A DNA stretch of 64,000 nucleotides from Streptosporangiaceae bacterium NEAU-GS5 (GTDB taxonomy: Bacteria; Actinomycetota; Actinomycetes; Streptosporangiales; Streptosporangiaceae). Within the stretch, counting starts at the first letter, position 1. Every line of letters starts with the position of its first letter. The notes below the pieces were generated by a model. That model was given only the letters and a program-made list of their open reading frames with translations, was not told the origin of the DNA and searched no databases. The stretch spans positions 49,817 to 113,816 of the forward strand of contig JAGFNW010000012.1 in assembly GCA_017592665.1 (NCBI GenBank). Direction: 5' to 3'. Made by a program: the position numbers and the translations under genes. This document shows positions 42,269 to 51,756 of this stretch, piece after piece.

Positions 42269-43470
42269 AGCCCGAATCCCCGAAGCTCCCGCCAGGCCTG
42301 CAGCCCCGAAGGGGTGAGGAAGGCGTCGAAGGCCGACTCCATCGCGCCGATCAGCGGGCCCGCGCGGCCAAGGGATGACGGCGCGATGGGAGGCGGGGCG
42401 CTCCGGCGGAAGGCCATGAGGCCGTCGAGGTAAGCGGCCTCGATCTCGTCGCGCGCCCGGGCCAGCAGTTCGACGCCCATGCCGGACAGGCTCACCACCC
42501 CGGGGTCCAGGGCGTTCACCAGGGCTGCCACGCCCTCCCCCAGCGCTCGCGCGTTCTCGGCCACGGCTTCACCGTCCGAGGCGAGAATCCGCTCGGCGAG
42601 CGCCCGGCCACGGCCGCCGCCCGCCGCAAGACCCGCGTGCCTGAGCAACGCGTTGGCCCCGACGCGGAGGCTCCAGCAGCCCCACGCGCCGCACAGACAC
42701 GGCTCGTCCAGCGACCGGGACGCGAGCGGCATGTGGCCGAACTCCCCCGCCGTGCCCGAGGACCCGGCCATCGGACGGCCGTCGAGCAGCAGGGTGCCGC
42801 CGGGGTCGAAGTCGATGTGCAGGTGCAGCCCGACGGCCACGCCCTGAAGACGGCCCCGCCGCGCCTCGGCCACGCCGGCCAGCCGAGCGTCGTTGCCCAC
42901 GATCAAGGGCACGCTCACGTCGAAGAATTCGGGCACGCGCACGTCCTGCCAGCCCAGGTGGGAGATGTCGACCACGCCGTCCCGCACGGGACCGGCGACG
43001 GCCAGCCCGATCCCGACGACCCGCCCGCTGGTCGCGGCGCGGGCGGCGGCGGCCAGTGGTCTCAAGGCCTCCTCGGGCGTGCCGTCGTGCGCCTGGCCGC
43101 CGAGGATTTCGTAGCCGCCGCCGATCGAGCAGACGGCCAGCTCCCACGCGTCTTCGCGCAGGTCGGCGGCGAGGACCTGGGGGCCGTCCGGATGCGGTCC
43201 GGGCACGAGGGTGGGCCGGCCCCGGACCGGGCGCGCGTCTTCGACGGGGGACTCGGCGATGAGCGCGTCGGCGGCCAGGCTGCCGATGAGGACCGAGGCC
43301 GTGCCACGCGCCAGATCGAGGTCGTGCGTGAGCTGCGAGCGGGTGCGGCGGGCCCCGCTGTCGTGGATGGCGCGCAGCAGCTGTACGCGGTTGTGCGCGC
43401 GCAAGTCGCCGCTTGTCCTGGCAGCGTCCAACCGTTCCGTCCTCTCCGGGGTGGCGGGAGCGTACTCCAA
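42262..43470 (-). CDS. ROK-family regulator
   Basis: 402 residues, TTG start. A winged helix (TRSQLTHDLDLARGTASVLI) is followed by the ROK fold; the zinc motif reads CLCGAWGCWSLRVG, retaining the three Cys but lacking the usual Glu after Cys. It is more divergent than the ROK gene at 40284. It is 16 bp from the divergent MFS start, so it may control that carrier. Confidence 0.88.
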   Translation of the reverse strand: MEYAPATPERTERLDAARTSGDLRAHNRVQLLRAIHDSGARRTRSQLTHDLDLARGTASVLIGSLAADALIAESPVEDARPVRGRPTLVPGPHPDGPQVLAADLREDAWELAVCSIGGGYEILGGQAHDGTPEEALRPLAAAARAATSGRVVGIGLAVAGPVRDGVVDISHLGWQDVRVPEFFDVSVPLIVGNDARLAGVAEARRGRLQGVAVGLHLHIDFDPGGTLLLDGRPMAGSSGTAGEFGHMPLASRSLDEPCLCGAWGCWSLRVGANALLRHAGLAAGGGRGRALAERILASDGEAVAENARALGEGVAALVNALDPGVVSLSGMGVELLARARDEIEAAYLDGLMAFRRSAPPPIAPSSLGRAGPLIGAMESAFDAFLTPSGLQAWRELRGFGLV

Positions 43471-43474
43471 AGAT

Positions 43475-43480
43475 TATGCT
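43475..43480 (+). promoter_or_regulatory. -10 box, leaderless promoter of MFS gene
   Basis: TATGCT is 6 nt before the GTG at 43487, in the 16-bp gap to the divergent ROK gene. Confidence 0.45.
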
Positions 43481-43486
43481 CTAGTC

Positions 43487-44710
43487 GTGAGCAAAACATC
43501 CCCCGATCCCGTCGCCGTACGCGCCCGAGTCGGTGTGTTCGGGCTGTTCTTCCTGCTCGGAATGACCGTGGGGATGTGGTCCTCAGGGTTGCCCGGGCTC
43601 AACGACCGGCTGCATCTCGGCCCGGCCCGGCTGGGCACATCGCTGCTGCTCGTGTCCGCGGGAGCGCTCGGCGCCATGCTGCTGTCGGGACGCCTTGTCG
43701 ACCGGTGGTCGAGCCGCCGCGTGTCGATGATCTCGGGGCCCGCATGCGGCGCCATGCTGATCGGCCCGGCCCTCGCCCCCTCCTACGGCTGGCTGACCGT
43801 CCTCGCCGTCGTCTTCGGCGCCGGCATCGGCGTGGTGGAAGTGGGCATCAACACCCACTCGGTCGAGGTCGAGCAGCGCTACGGCCGGCCGATCATCTCC
43901 GCCTTCCACGGCACGTGGAGCCTCGGCGGCGCGGTCGGCGGCGGGCTGACCACGATCGGGCTGAAGGCCGCGGTGCCAGGGCAGGCGCTGCTGGTCGCGG
44001 CCGCGATCGTGATCCCGTTCCTCTACCTGCCCATCCGGCGGCTGCTGCTGCCTCCCGCACCCGTCGTGACGACCGAGGGCGAGAAGGCGGGCGGCGTGCC
44101 GATCGCGTGGGGCATGGTGGTCGTGCTCGGCATCGCGGCGTTCGCGGCGCACCTGTCCGAAGGCGCGGCCATGGACTGGGCGGCGCTCCACGCCCGCTGG
44201 GTTCTGAAGATCGATCCGGCGCTCGCGCCGCTGGCGTTCACCATCTTCTCGGTCGCCATGACCGCGATCCGGCTGCTCGGCGACCCGATCCGGGCGCGGC
44301 TCGGCGCGGTGCGCACGATCGGGCTGGCCGGGACGCTGGCGACCACCGGCTACGCGCTGGTCCTCGGCGCCGCGCTCGCGCCCGAGTCGCTGCGCGTGGC
44401 CTTCGCGTGGACGGGCTGGGGGCTGACCGGCGTCGGGCTGGCCACGGTCATACCCGTGCTGTTCAGCGCGGTGGGATCGGCGGGCGGCGAGGTGGGCCGG
44501 GCCATCGCGATGGTCTCGGCGTTCGGTTATACGGGGCTGCTGGCCGGACCGGCCATCCTCGGATTCGTGGCCGAGTCGTCCTCGCTGCCGGTGGCGCTGC
44601 TGATTCCGGCCGGGTTCGCGGCCGTCATCGCGATCGCGGGCGTGCCGAGCGTACGGGCGCTCACCACACCACGGGCCGAGACGGCCAAGGTGTCCACATA
44701 TCAATACTGA
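43487..44710 (+). CDS. MFS transporter
   Basis: 407 residues, GTG start by the TATGCT box. Twelve hydrophobic helices are evident; SGRLVDRWSSRRV is the cytoplasmic loop between helices 2 and 3. The N-terminal half resembles fucose/sugar-type MFS carriers (NTHSVEVEQRYGRPI). Divergent from a ROK regulator, it may carry a sugar; this is inference. Confidence 0.85.
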   Translation: MSKTSPDPVAVRARVGVFGLFFLLGMTVGMWSSGLPGLNDRLHLGPARLGTSLLLVSAGALGAMLLSGRLVDRWSSRRVSMISGPACGAMLIGPALAPSYGWLTVLAVVFGAGIGVVEVGINTHSVEVEQRYGRPIISAFHGTWSLGGAVGGGLTTIGLKAAVPGQALLVAAAIVIPFLYLPIRRLLLPPAPVVTTEGEKAGGVPIAWGMVVVLGIAAFAAHLSEGAAMDWAALHARWVLKIDPALAPLAFTIFSVAMTAIRLLGDPIRARLGAVRTIGLAGTLATTGYALVLGAALAPESLRVAFAWTGWGLTGVGLATVIPVLFSAVGSAGGEVGRAIAMVSAFGYTGLLAGPAILGFVAESSSLPVALLIPAGFAAVIAIAGVPSVRALTTPRAETAKVSTYQY

Positions 44711-44734
44711 TTATCCTAAAAAATGAGACAGGCG

Positions 44735-44740
44735 TAGTGT
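44735..44740 (+). promoter_or_regulatory. -10 box, leaderless promoter
   Basis: TAGTGT is 7 nt before the ATG at 44748. Confidence 0.45.
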
Positions 44741-44747
44741 CGGCGGC

Positions 44748-45899
44748 ATGAGGTCCCCCAACCGCTGGGTCATGTTGAGCCTGGGCATGTCAGCGCAGGG
44801 CGCGGCCTGCGTCTTCATGTTCGGTCTGCCGTTCCTCCTGCCGGCCCTGCAATCGGGGCGCGGGCTGTCGCTGGCGCAGGCGGGGCTGCTGGTCGGCGCC
44901 CCCAGCGCCGGGATGCTGGCCACGCTGATCGCCTGGGGCTGGGTGGCCGACCGCTACGGCGAGCGTCTGGCGCTGACCAGCGGGCTGGCCCTGGCCGGAG
45001 GCCTGCTCATCGCGGCGGCCATGGCCCGCCAGACCGTGGTGCTCGGCCTGCTCCTGGCGCTCGCGGGCGCGGCCGGAGCGTCGGTCAACGCCGCCAGCGG
45101 GCGCGTGGTCCTCGGCTGGTTCCCCAAGGAGAAGCGCGGGCTGGCCATGAGCTGGCGGCAGACGGCCCAGCCGCTCGGCGTGGCGGCCGCGGGCGTGCTG
45201 GTGCCGCGCGTGGCGACGGTCAGCGCCGCGCTGTTCTGGATGGCGGCGATCTGCCTGGTCACGGCGGCGGCGGTAGCGGCCTTCGTCGTGGATCCGCCGA
45301 GAGCGCAGGCCGCGGGGGCCTCGAGCGGGTCGCCCTATCGGGAGCCGGCGCTGTGGCGGGTGCACGGCGCCAGCATGCTGCTGGTGGTACCGCAGTTCGT
45401 GACGGCCGCGTTCGCGCTCACCTATCTCGTGTCCGTACGGCACTGGCAGGTGGGAACGGCGAGCGCGCTGATCGCGGGGGCGCAGTTCGCGGGCGCGGCC
45501 GGACGGCTGGCGTGCGGGCGGTGGTCCGACGTGGTGGGCAGCCGGATGCGGCCCATGCGGCAGTTGGCGCTGGTCAACGGGGCGGTGATGCTGCTGCTCG
45601 CGGCGACGGCCATCCGCGGGGCGGCGCTCAGCTCGGCGCTGCTCGTCGGCGCCATGGTGGTCGCCATGAGCGGCAACGGCCTGGCCTTCACTGCCGTGTC
45701 CGAGCTGGCCGGGGCCTCGTGGGCGGGGCGGGCCATGGGCGCGCAGAACACGGGCCAGAACCTCGTCGCGGCCGCCACCCCCGGCGCGATCGGCGCGCTG
45801 ATCAGCGCGTCCGGATTCGGCCCGGCCTTCGCGCTCGCCGGAGCGCTGGCGTGGGCGGCGGCGCTCGTCACGCCGGGCGAGCGTGCAGAATCATACTGA
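44748..45899 (+). CDS. MFS transporter
   Basis: 383 residues with 12 hydrophobic helices; ATLIAWGWVADRYGERLAL carries the typical loop. The fold and lack of extra domains suggest a small-molecule exporter (CynX/NimT-like), substrate unknown. The ATG follows a TAGTGT box. Confidence 0.87.
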   Translation: MRSPNRWVMLSLGMSAQGAACVFMFGLPFLLPALQSGRGLSLAQAGLLVGAPSAGMLATLIAWGWVADRYGERLALTSGLALAGGLLIAAAMARQTVVLGLLLALAGAAGASVNAASGRVVLGWFPKEKRGLAMSWRQTAQPLGVAAAGVLVPRVATVSAALFWMAAICLVTAAAVAAFVVDPPRAQAAGASSGSPYREPALWRVHGASMLLVVPQFVTAAFALTYLVSVRHWQVGTASALIAGAQFAGAAGRLACGRWSDVVGSRMRPMRQLALVNGAVMLLLAATAIRGAALSSALLVGAMVVAMSGNGLAFTAVSELAGASWAGRAMGAQNTGQNLVAAATPGAIGALISASGFGPAFALAGALAWAAALVTPGERAESY

Positions 45900-45909
45900 C
45901 GGGGTTGTA

Positions 45910-45939
45910 TTGACAGGCTGGACGGGCGCGCACGATCCT
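45910..45939 (+). promoter_or_regulatory. Promoter of the BTAD/WD40 gene
   Basis: TTGACA (45910-45915), 18 nt, and GATCCT (45934-45939) would start transcription near 45946. Confidence 0.45.
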
Positions 45940-45981
45940 TTCAATCCCGAATCGGCCTGACGGAGAAGCGCGGGTGACGCG

Positions 45982-48900
45982 TTGGAGTATCAGGTACTCG
46001 GGCCGTTCAGCGCCTCTTCGGACGGCAGGCAGGTTTCCCTCGTCGCGGCCAGGAAGCCGCGGCTGATGCTGGCCGCACTCGTCTCGCGCGCGGGCCGGCC
46101 CGCGACCGTCGAGTGGCTGGCCTCCGTCCTGTGGGGCGGCGACCCGCCGCGCTCGGCGCGGCGCAACATCCAGCTGTACGCGCACCAGCTGCGCAAAACC
46201 CTCGGCCCCGACGCGGTCACGGCCGGTCCCGCCGGCTACGTGCTGGCCGCCGAGGACGTCGACGCGGAGCGGTTCCGCGCGCTCGCGGCCGAGGGCCAGG
46301 CCGCGCTCGACGACGGCGACGCGGAGCTGGCGGCCAAGCGGCTGCGCGCCGCGCTCGCCCTGTGGCGTGGCGCGGCCTACGCCGAATTCGGCGACAGCGA
46401 ACCGCTCGCCGTCGAATCGGAGCGGCTCGACCTGCTGCGCATCGGGGCGTACGAGTCCTGGGCCGAGGCGGAGCTCGCCCTCGGCCACCACGGCGACGTC
46501 GAACGCGTCCTCATCGACCTGGTCAAGGAGCATCCCTACCGGGAGAACCTGCGCGGATCGCTCATGCTCGCGCTCTATCGGGGCGGCCGCCAGGCCGAGG
46601 CCCTGGAGGCCTATCGGGAGACGCGCGCCCTGCTGGCGGCCGAGCTCGGCGTCGAGCCCGGTCCCGCGCTGCAGCGATTACACGAGGCCATGCTGCGCGG
46701 CGACGAGAGCCTCTTCCCCGAGCCCTACGAGCCGGACGCCGCCGACCGATGCCCCTATCCCGGGCTGATGGCGTTCCAGCCCGAGCAGCTGGATCTGTTC
46801 TACGGCCGCTCCCAGCTGGTGGCGCGTCTGTTCGGCCGGATCGAGCGGCACCGCGTTGTCACCGTGTTCGGCGCGTCGGGGAGCGGCAAGTCGTCCCTGC
46901 TCCGTGCGGGCCTGGTCGGGCGGCTGGCCATCGTACCGGCCGCGGCACGGCGGTGGCATCCGGTCCTGATGACGCCGACCGCCCGGCCGATGGCGGCGCT
47001 GTCCGAGGCTCTGGGTGAGGAGCCGGCAGGCGAGCCGATCCTGCTGGTCGTCGACCAGTTCGAGGAGGTCTTCACGCTGTGCGCCGGCGACGGCGAGCGC
47101 GACGCGTTCGTGCGGGCGCTGGCGGCGCTCGCCGACCAGGGGGCCACGCTGGTCCTTGGCGTGCGGGCCGACTTCCTCGCGCGCTTCGCCGAGCAGCAGC
47201 CGCTCGACAGCGACGCCCAGCTGATCGTCGGCCCGCCGTCGCCGGCCGACATCCGCGAGATCGTGGTCGAGCCGGCGCGGCGCGCGGGGCTCGCGGTCGA
47301 GCCCGACCTGCTGGCCGCCGTCGTGGCCGACACGGCCGGCGAGCCGGGCGCACTGCCCATGCTGTCGCACGCCCTCATGGAGACCTGGCTGCACCGGCGC
47401 GGGCCCGTGCTCACCCTCGACGCCTATCAGGAGGCCGGAGGCGTGCGCGGCGCCATCGCGCAGACGGCCGAGCGTGTCTACGAGGAGCTCGGCGCAGGTC
47501 AGCGGGAGGCGGCGCGGCGCATCTTCCTCCGGCTGACGGCGCTCGGCGACGGCACGGACGACACACGCCGTCCGGTCGCGCACGAAGAGCTGGACGGCGT
47601 GGCCGACCCGGTGATCACCTCGGCCGCGCTGGCCCGGCTGGCCGAGGCGCGGCTGGTCATCATGGACGAGCGCCAGGTCGAGGTGGCGCACGAGTCGCTG
47701 ATCAAGGCGTGGCCGCGGCTGCACGGCTGGCTCGTCGACGACCGCGAGAACCTGCGGATCCACCGGCGGCTGACCGAGGCCGCGCACACCTGGGAGCGGC
47801 TCGACCGTGACCCGGGCGCCTTGTTCCGCGGCACCCAGCTGCTGGCCACCCGCTCGTGGATCGAGGACCATCCGCGTGAGCCGAACCGCCTCGAACAGGA
47901 CTTCCTGCGCGCCAGCCAAGGTCAGGCCGAGGCCGAGATCATGTCCGACCGGAGGCGGGCCCGCGTGCTGCGGCGGCTGTCCGCGGCGCTCGCCGTGCTG
48001 CTCGTACTGGCCGTGGCCGGCGGCGGCCTGGCCGTACGGCAGCGCCAGCAGGCGCAGCGGCAGGAGGCGATCGCGTCGGCGGACCGGCTCGCGCTGGCCG
48101 CGCGCTCGCTCATGGACTCCGACCCTGACCTGGCCGGGCTCCTCGCGGTCGCCGCCTTCCAGGCGCACACCGACCCGGAGACGCGCGGCGCGCTGCTGAG
48201 CGCGGCCGCCTCCGGGCGGCGGCGCATCGAGCTGAACATCGGCGGCCCGAGTGTGTACGCGGTCGGGATCAGCCCGGACAACCGGCTAATCGCGGCCGCC
48301 GGCAGCGACCGGGTCGTGACGTTGTGGGATCCGGCGCGCGGCGTCAAGGTGGCGTCCTTCGACGACCTCGCCAAGCTGGGCGTGGAAAGCTCGCGGATGG
48401 GCCGCGGCGCGGTGTTCAGCGCCGACGGCACGCGTCTGGCCGCGTCCGTGGTGGGCCCCACGACCACGGAGGCGGGCGCGGTCGCCGTATGGGACGTGCG
48501 CGCCCGCCGCGTCGTCTTCACCTCGAACGAGCGGCCGCTCGGCGACGCGATCGCGCTGAGCAGGGATGGCACGGCGTTGGCGATCTCACAGGGCGGCTCG
48601 GTCAAGGTCTGGGACCTTACGGCACATACGTATCGCCTACTCGAAAGCAAAGGGGTGGGCATCACCTATCTGGCGTTCAGCCCAGACGGACGCTATCTCG
48701 TCACGGCCCCGTCGGGCGGCGAGGAGCCGGTGGTGTGGGATCGGACGACGGGCACGAAGCACGCGACGCTTCCGGCGCGCGACGTCCACACGGTCAACTT
48801 CACCACCGACGGCCGCGCCGCGGTCACCGCGTCCAACACGGGCGGGATCCGGTTCTGGGACATCACCGGCGCCAAGCCGCGCGAGGTCCTGGCGCTGCCC

Positions 48901-50169
48901 AAGCGGTCGCCGTACGCCTGGGACGTCTCGGCGCCGCGCGGCGGGAAGATCGTCATCGGCGACGAGACCGGCATCGTCTCGGTGTGGGATCTGGCCACGC
49001 GCAAACCGGTCGCGGCGTACCAGGATCGGCATCGGGCCGAGACGCTCTCGCTGGCGCTCAGCGACGACGGGACCATGTTCGCCTCGGCAGGCTTCGGCGG
49101 CACGATCGTGGTGCGCACGCCGGCCGTGCCGGCGTTCGGCGGGCACACGGACGCCGTCAACGACCTCAAGATCAGCCCGGACGGCCGGATGGCGGCCTCG
49201 GCGAGCAGCGACGGCACGGTCCGGCTGTGGGATCCGTCCGGCCGCCCGCTGGGCACGCTCGGCGATCACACGGATCACGTGCGCGCCGTGTCCTTCAGCC
49301 CGGACGGCCACCGGCTCGCCGCCGTCACACGCGACCACCACATCGTCGTGTGGGATCTGACCACGCGGCAGCGGATCGGCGAGACGGCGTACGCGGGGGT
49401 GGGCGCCTCGACGGACATCACCTTCACCCCCAGCGGGCAGACGCTGATCACGGCCGCGCTCGGCCGCTTCCGGTTCGCGCTCGTCGACAAGGCTTCAGGG
49501 AAGAAGCCGTCGGCCACGGCCGACCACTCGGCGACGGGCGGGCCGGCGAAGGCGCGGGACCAGATCGAGCTGGAGGAGCAGCCGCTGCCGGGCGTCCTCT
49601 ATTCGGCGACCGCGCTGGCCCTGTCGCCCGACGGGCGGCTGCTGATCTCCAGCAGCCCGTCCGGGCGGGTCCGTGTGTGGGATCTGCTCCGGGATGCGGA
49701 GGTCACCTGGTGGGCCGCCGGACAGGGCGCCATCCAGGACGTCGCCATCACCCCGGACGGCTCGGTTCTCGCCACCGCCGGAGCCGACGGCACGATCCGC
49801 CTGTGGAACACCCGCACCCGCCAGCCACTCGCCACGCTGGCCCGGCACGCGTCGGCGGTGCAGGTGCTGGCCTTCAGCCGGGACGGCCGCACGCTCGCCT
49901 CCGGCGCCGACGACGGCACGATCATCACCTGGGACCTGCGCTCCCGCGCGCCCATCGCCGTCCTCACCGGCCACGCCGGGCCCGTGCAAGGCCTGGCCTT
50001 CACGCCCGGCGGCGACCTGATCTCCGGCGGCGCCGACCAGCAGATCATCCGCTGGCCCCGGCAGACCGGCGTGGCGCTGGCGGCCGTCTGCCATCACATG
50101 GCCCGGCCCCTCATGCCCCAAGAACGCGCCCGCTACCTGCCCGCCTCATCCCCGGACCCATGCGCATGA
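45982..50169 (+). CDS. BTAD-nSTAND-WD40 regulator
   Basis: 1395 residues, TTG start (no ATG or better GTG is in frame; CGGAG lies rather far upstream). An OmpR-like winged helix (about 1-90) and BTAD helices (about 95-250) form a SARP-type DNA-binding unit. A STAND NTPase follows with Walker A FGASGSGKSS (about 293-302) and ILLVVDQFEEV (about 352). A transmembrane helix (about 664-686) and a WD40 propeller region (about 750-1385) with repeats such as VRLWDPSGRPLGTL, VWDLTTRQRIG and IRLWNTRTRQPLATL complete it. The propeller likely senses a ligand and the NTPase switches the DNA-binding end. Confidence 0.92.
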   Translation: MEYQVLGPFSASSDGRQVSLVAARKPRLMLAALVSRAGRPATVEWLASVLWGGDPPRSARRNIQLYAHQLRKTLGPDAVTAGPAGYVLAAEDVDAERFRALAAEGQAALDDGDAELAAKRLRAALALWRGAAYAEFGDSEPLAVESERLDLLRIGAYESWAEAELALGHHGDVERVLIDLVKEHPYRENLRGSLMLALYRGGRQAEALEAYRETRALLAAELGVEPGPALQRLHEAMLRGDESLFPEPYEPDAADRCPYPGLMAFQPEQLDLFYGRSQLVARLFGRIERHRVVTVFGASGSGKSSLLRAGLVGRLAIVPAAARRWHPVLMTPTARPMAALSEALGEEPAGEPILLVVDQFEEVFTLCAGDGERDAFVRALAALADQGATLVLGVRADFLARFAEQQPLDSDAQLIVGPPSPADIREIVVEPARRAGLAVEPDLLAAVVADTAGEPGALPMLSHALMETWLHRRGPVLTLDAYQEAGGVRGAIAQTAERVYEELGAGQREAARRIFLRLTALGDGTDDTRRPVAHEELDGVADPVITSAALARLAEARLVIMDERQVEVAHESLIKAWPRLHGWLVDDRENLRIHRRLTEAAHTWERLDRDPGALFRGTQLLATRSWIEDHPREPNRLEQDFLRASQGQAEAEIMSDRRRARVLRRLSAALAVLLVLAVAGGGLAVRQRQQAQRQEAIASADRLALAARSLMDSDPDLAGLLAVAAFQAHTDPETRGALLSAAASGRRRIELNIGGPSVYAVGISPDNRLIAAAGSDRVVTLWDPARGVKVASFDDLAKLGVESSRMGRGAVFSADGTRLAASVVGPTTTEAGAVAVWDVRARRVVFTSNERPLGDAIALSRDGTALAISQGGSVKVWDLTAHTYRLLESKGVGITYLAFSPDGRYLVTAPSGGEEPVVWDRTTGTKHATLPARDVHTVNFTTDGRAAVTASNTGGIRFWDITGAKPREVLALPKRSPYAWDVSAPRGGKIVIGDETGIVSVWDLATRKPVAAYQDRHRAETLSLALSDDGTMFASAGFGGTIVVRTPAVPAFGGHTDAVNDLKISPDGRMAASASSDGTVRLWDPSGRPLGTLGDHTDHVRAVSFSPDGHRLAAVTRDHHIVVWDLTTRQRIGETAYAGVGASTDITFTPSGQTLITAALGRFRFALVDKASGKKPSATADHSATGGPAKARDQIELEEQPLPGVLYSATALALSPDGRLLISSSPSGRVRVWDLLRDAEVTWWAAGQGAIQDVAITPDGSVLATAGADGTIRLWNTRTRQPLATLARHASAVQVLAFSRDGRTLASGADDGTIITWDLRSRAPIAVLTGHAGPVQGLAFTPGGDLISGGADQQIIRWPRQTGVALAAVCHHMARPLMPQERARYLPASSPDPCA

Positions 50170-50176
50170 CCGCGGT

Positions 50177-51115
50177 TCAGCCGTTGACGTTGGATTGGAT
50201 TTCGTCGATGACGATCGTGGTGGTGGCGGCCACTTGGCCTTGGGGCAGGGCGACGCCGGGGACGTCGGTGGTGACCTGCCAGATCCGGGTGACGGTGATG
50301 GTGTAGGGGGCGCCGAGCGAGGAGCGGTTGAAGCGGATCCAGCAGGCGTTGGCCTCGGCCGCGCCCTTGCGATAGACCGGGCAGGTGGCGCGGTCGGCGT
50401 GGACGGTGGCGTCGGCTCCGTGCACGTCGATCCGCACGGTCGAGGGCGTCGCGTCGATCCGGGCGTGCAAGAACGGGAAGCCGGGGACGAAGGCCTCGAC
50501 GAACAGGTTCCGCGGGTCCTGGACGCCGACCCAGGTCTCCAGGCCGACGAAGGATCGGCCGTTGGGCGGGTTGATGGTGATCCGGGGCTTGGGCAGGCTC
50601 AGGTTGGCCCGGGCGATCTGGGCCAGCTCGGTCGGGTCGATGATCTTGTCATTGGGGTTGGCCGGAGGCCGGGGACCGACGTAGATCCAGAAGGGGTCGG
50701 TCGAGGTGTAGCAGGCCCAGCCGGCGTCGGTGCCGTCGTCGGCGAGGAACCAGAAGATCTTGCCGCCCTCGCCCGCGTGCTGATGGATCTGGGCGAGCGT
50801 CTCCTGATACCACTGGCTGGCGTCGCGCTGGTCCTCCGGGCCCTGGTGGTGCCAGACGAAGAAGATCCGCTGCGCCCAGGCGAGCATTTCCTCGTAGGTG
50901 TACTCCGGCTGATACCAGCAGTGCGGCGGATCCCAGTTGTTGGGGATCGACGGGGTGCCGTGCGCGCCCGTGCCACGCACGTGGACGAGCGACTTCACGT
51001 ACGCGTAGTAGTTCTGGCCGTCTCCCCCGCCGCCGCCGCTCGGCGGATCGGCGTACGCGGGTCCGGCGATGGCCATCACCAACGCCGCGGCGACTATGAC
51101 GGCGCGAAGTCTCAT
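50177..51115 (-). CDS. Secreted protein of the Tad locus, unknown function
   Basis: 312 residues from the ATG at 51115, which overlaps the upstream lipoprotein stop as ATGA. A signal peptide (about 1-22, AGPAYADPP) leads to a Trp- and His-rich domain with FVWHHQGPEDQR and PFWIYVGPRP, and a beta-rich end (TITVTRIWQVTTD). It is the last gene of the pilus operon and may be an external adhesin or assembly factor. Confidence 0.75.
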   Translation of the reverse strand: MRLRAVIVAAALVMAIAGPAYADPPSGGGGGDGQNYYAYVKSLVHVRGTGAHGTPSIPNNWDPPHCWYQPEYTYEEMLAWAQRIFFVWHHQGPEDQRDASQWYQETLAQIHQHAGEGGKIFWFLADDGTDAGWACYTSTDPFWIYVGPRPPANPNDKIIDPTELAQIARANLSLPKPRITINPPNGRSFVGLETWVGVQDPRNLFVEAFVPGFPFLHARIDATPSTVRIDVHGADATVHADRATCPVYRKGAAEANACWIRFNRSSLGAPYTITVTRIWQVTTDVPGVALPQGQVAATTTIVIDEIQSNVNG

Positions 51116-51756
51116 CGGCACTCCCTGGCCATCGGGTCTGCCGCGGGAACGGACGAGTAGCCGGCCACCTGCCAGCCGCCGTCCGCGCCGCGCGCCATCA
51201 CGACCCGTATCTTGTATCGCGACGATTTCTGTTTTCCGAACGACCAGCTCACCGCGCCGGTCTTGAGATCCTTGGTGCCCGTGCGCGTCTCGTCGCCGCA
51301 GCCGACGAGCAGCACCCGTCCGCCGGACGAGCCGAACACCCGAAACCGGTGCGCCGTGATGACACCCGTGGGCCGCAGGCCGTCCCGCGCCCATCCGTCG
51401 ACCACCTCGGTGAAGAACCCTGTGCCTTGAGGTGTGGTCCCGGGCGCGACGTAGTTCCGGTAGCGCGTGTCCTGCCCCTGCGTGGCGACGGCCGTCCACC
51501 ACGCCTTCCAGAACTCCCCGAATGCCCGTACGGCCGCGGTCCCTCCGGTGGGCCGATAGACGATCCGGAAGTCGCCGGGAACCGCGGGCGGCGGGCTGGC
51601 CGGCTCGCTGACCTGTGGTGCCGTGGCCGGCGGTGTGGCCGCAGCCGCGCGTGTGGCGACGGCGCCTTGCGGCCTGAACGTCTCGGGGGCGCCCCCGCAA
51701 GCGGCGGTCGCGAGGACCAGGATGGCGGCCGGGAGCAGGCGTAAGTGCTGGGTCAT
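51112..51756 (-). CDS. Lipoprotein of the Tad locus, unknown function
   Basis: 214 residues. The N-terminus MTQHLRLLPA, then ATAACGG, is a lipobox signal (Cys about 20). An Ala/Pro-rich stalk leads to a globular domain (about 70-214; VRAFGEFWKAWWTAV, GTGFFTEVVDGWAR). Its ends overlap both neighbours as ATGA. It is likely part of the envelope side of the pilus machine. Confidence 0.8.
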   Translation of the reverse strand: MTQHLRLLPAAILVLATAACGGAPETFRPQGAVATRAAAATPPATAPQVSEPASPPPAVPGDFRIVYRPTGGTAAVRAFGEFWKAWWTAVATQGQDTRYRNYVAPGTTPQGTGFFTEVVDGWARDGLRPTGVITAHRFRVFGSSGGRVLLVGCGDETRTGTKDLKTGAVSWSFGKQKSSRYKIRVVMARGADGGWQVAGYSSVPAADPMARECR

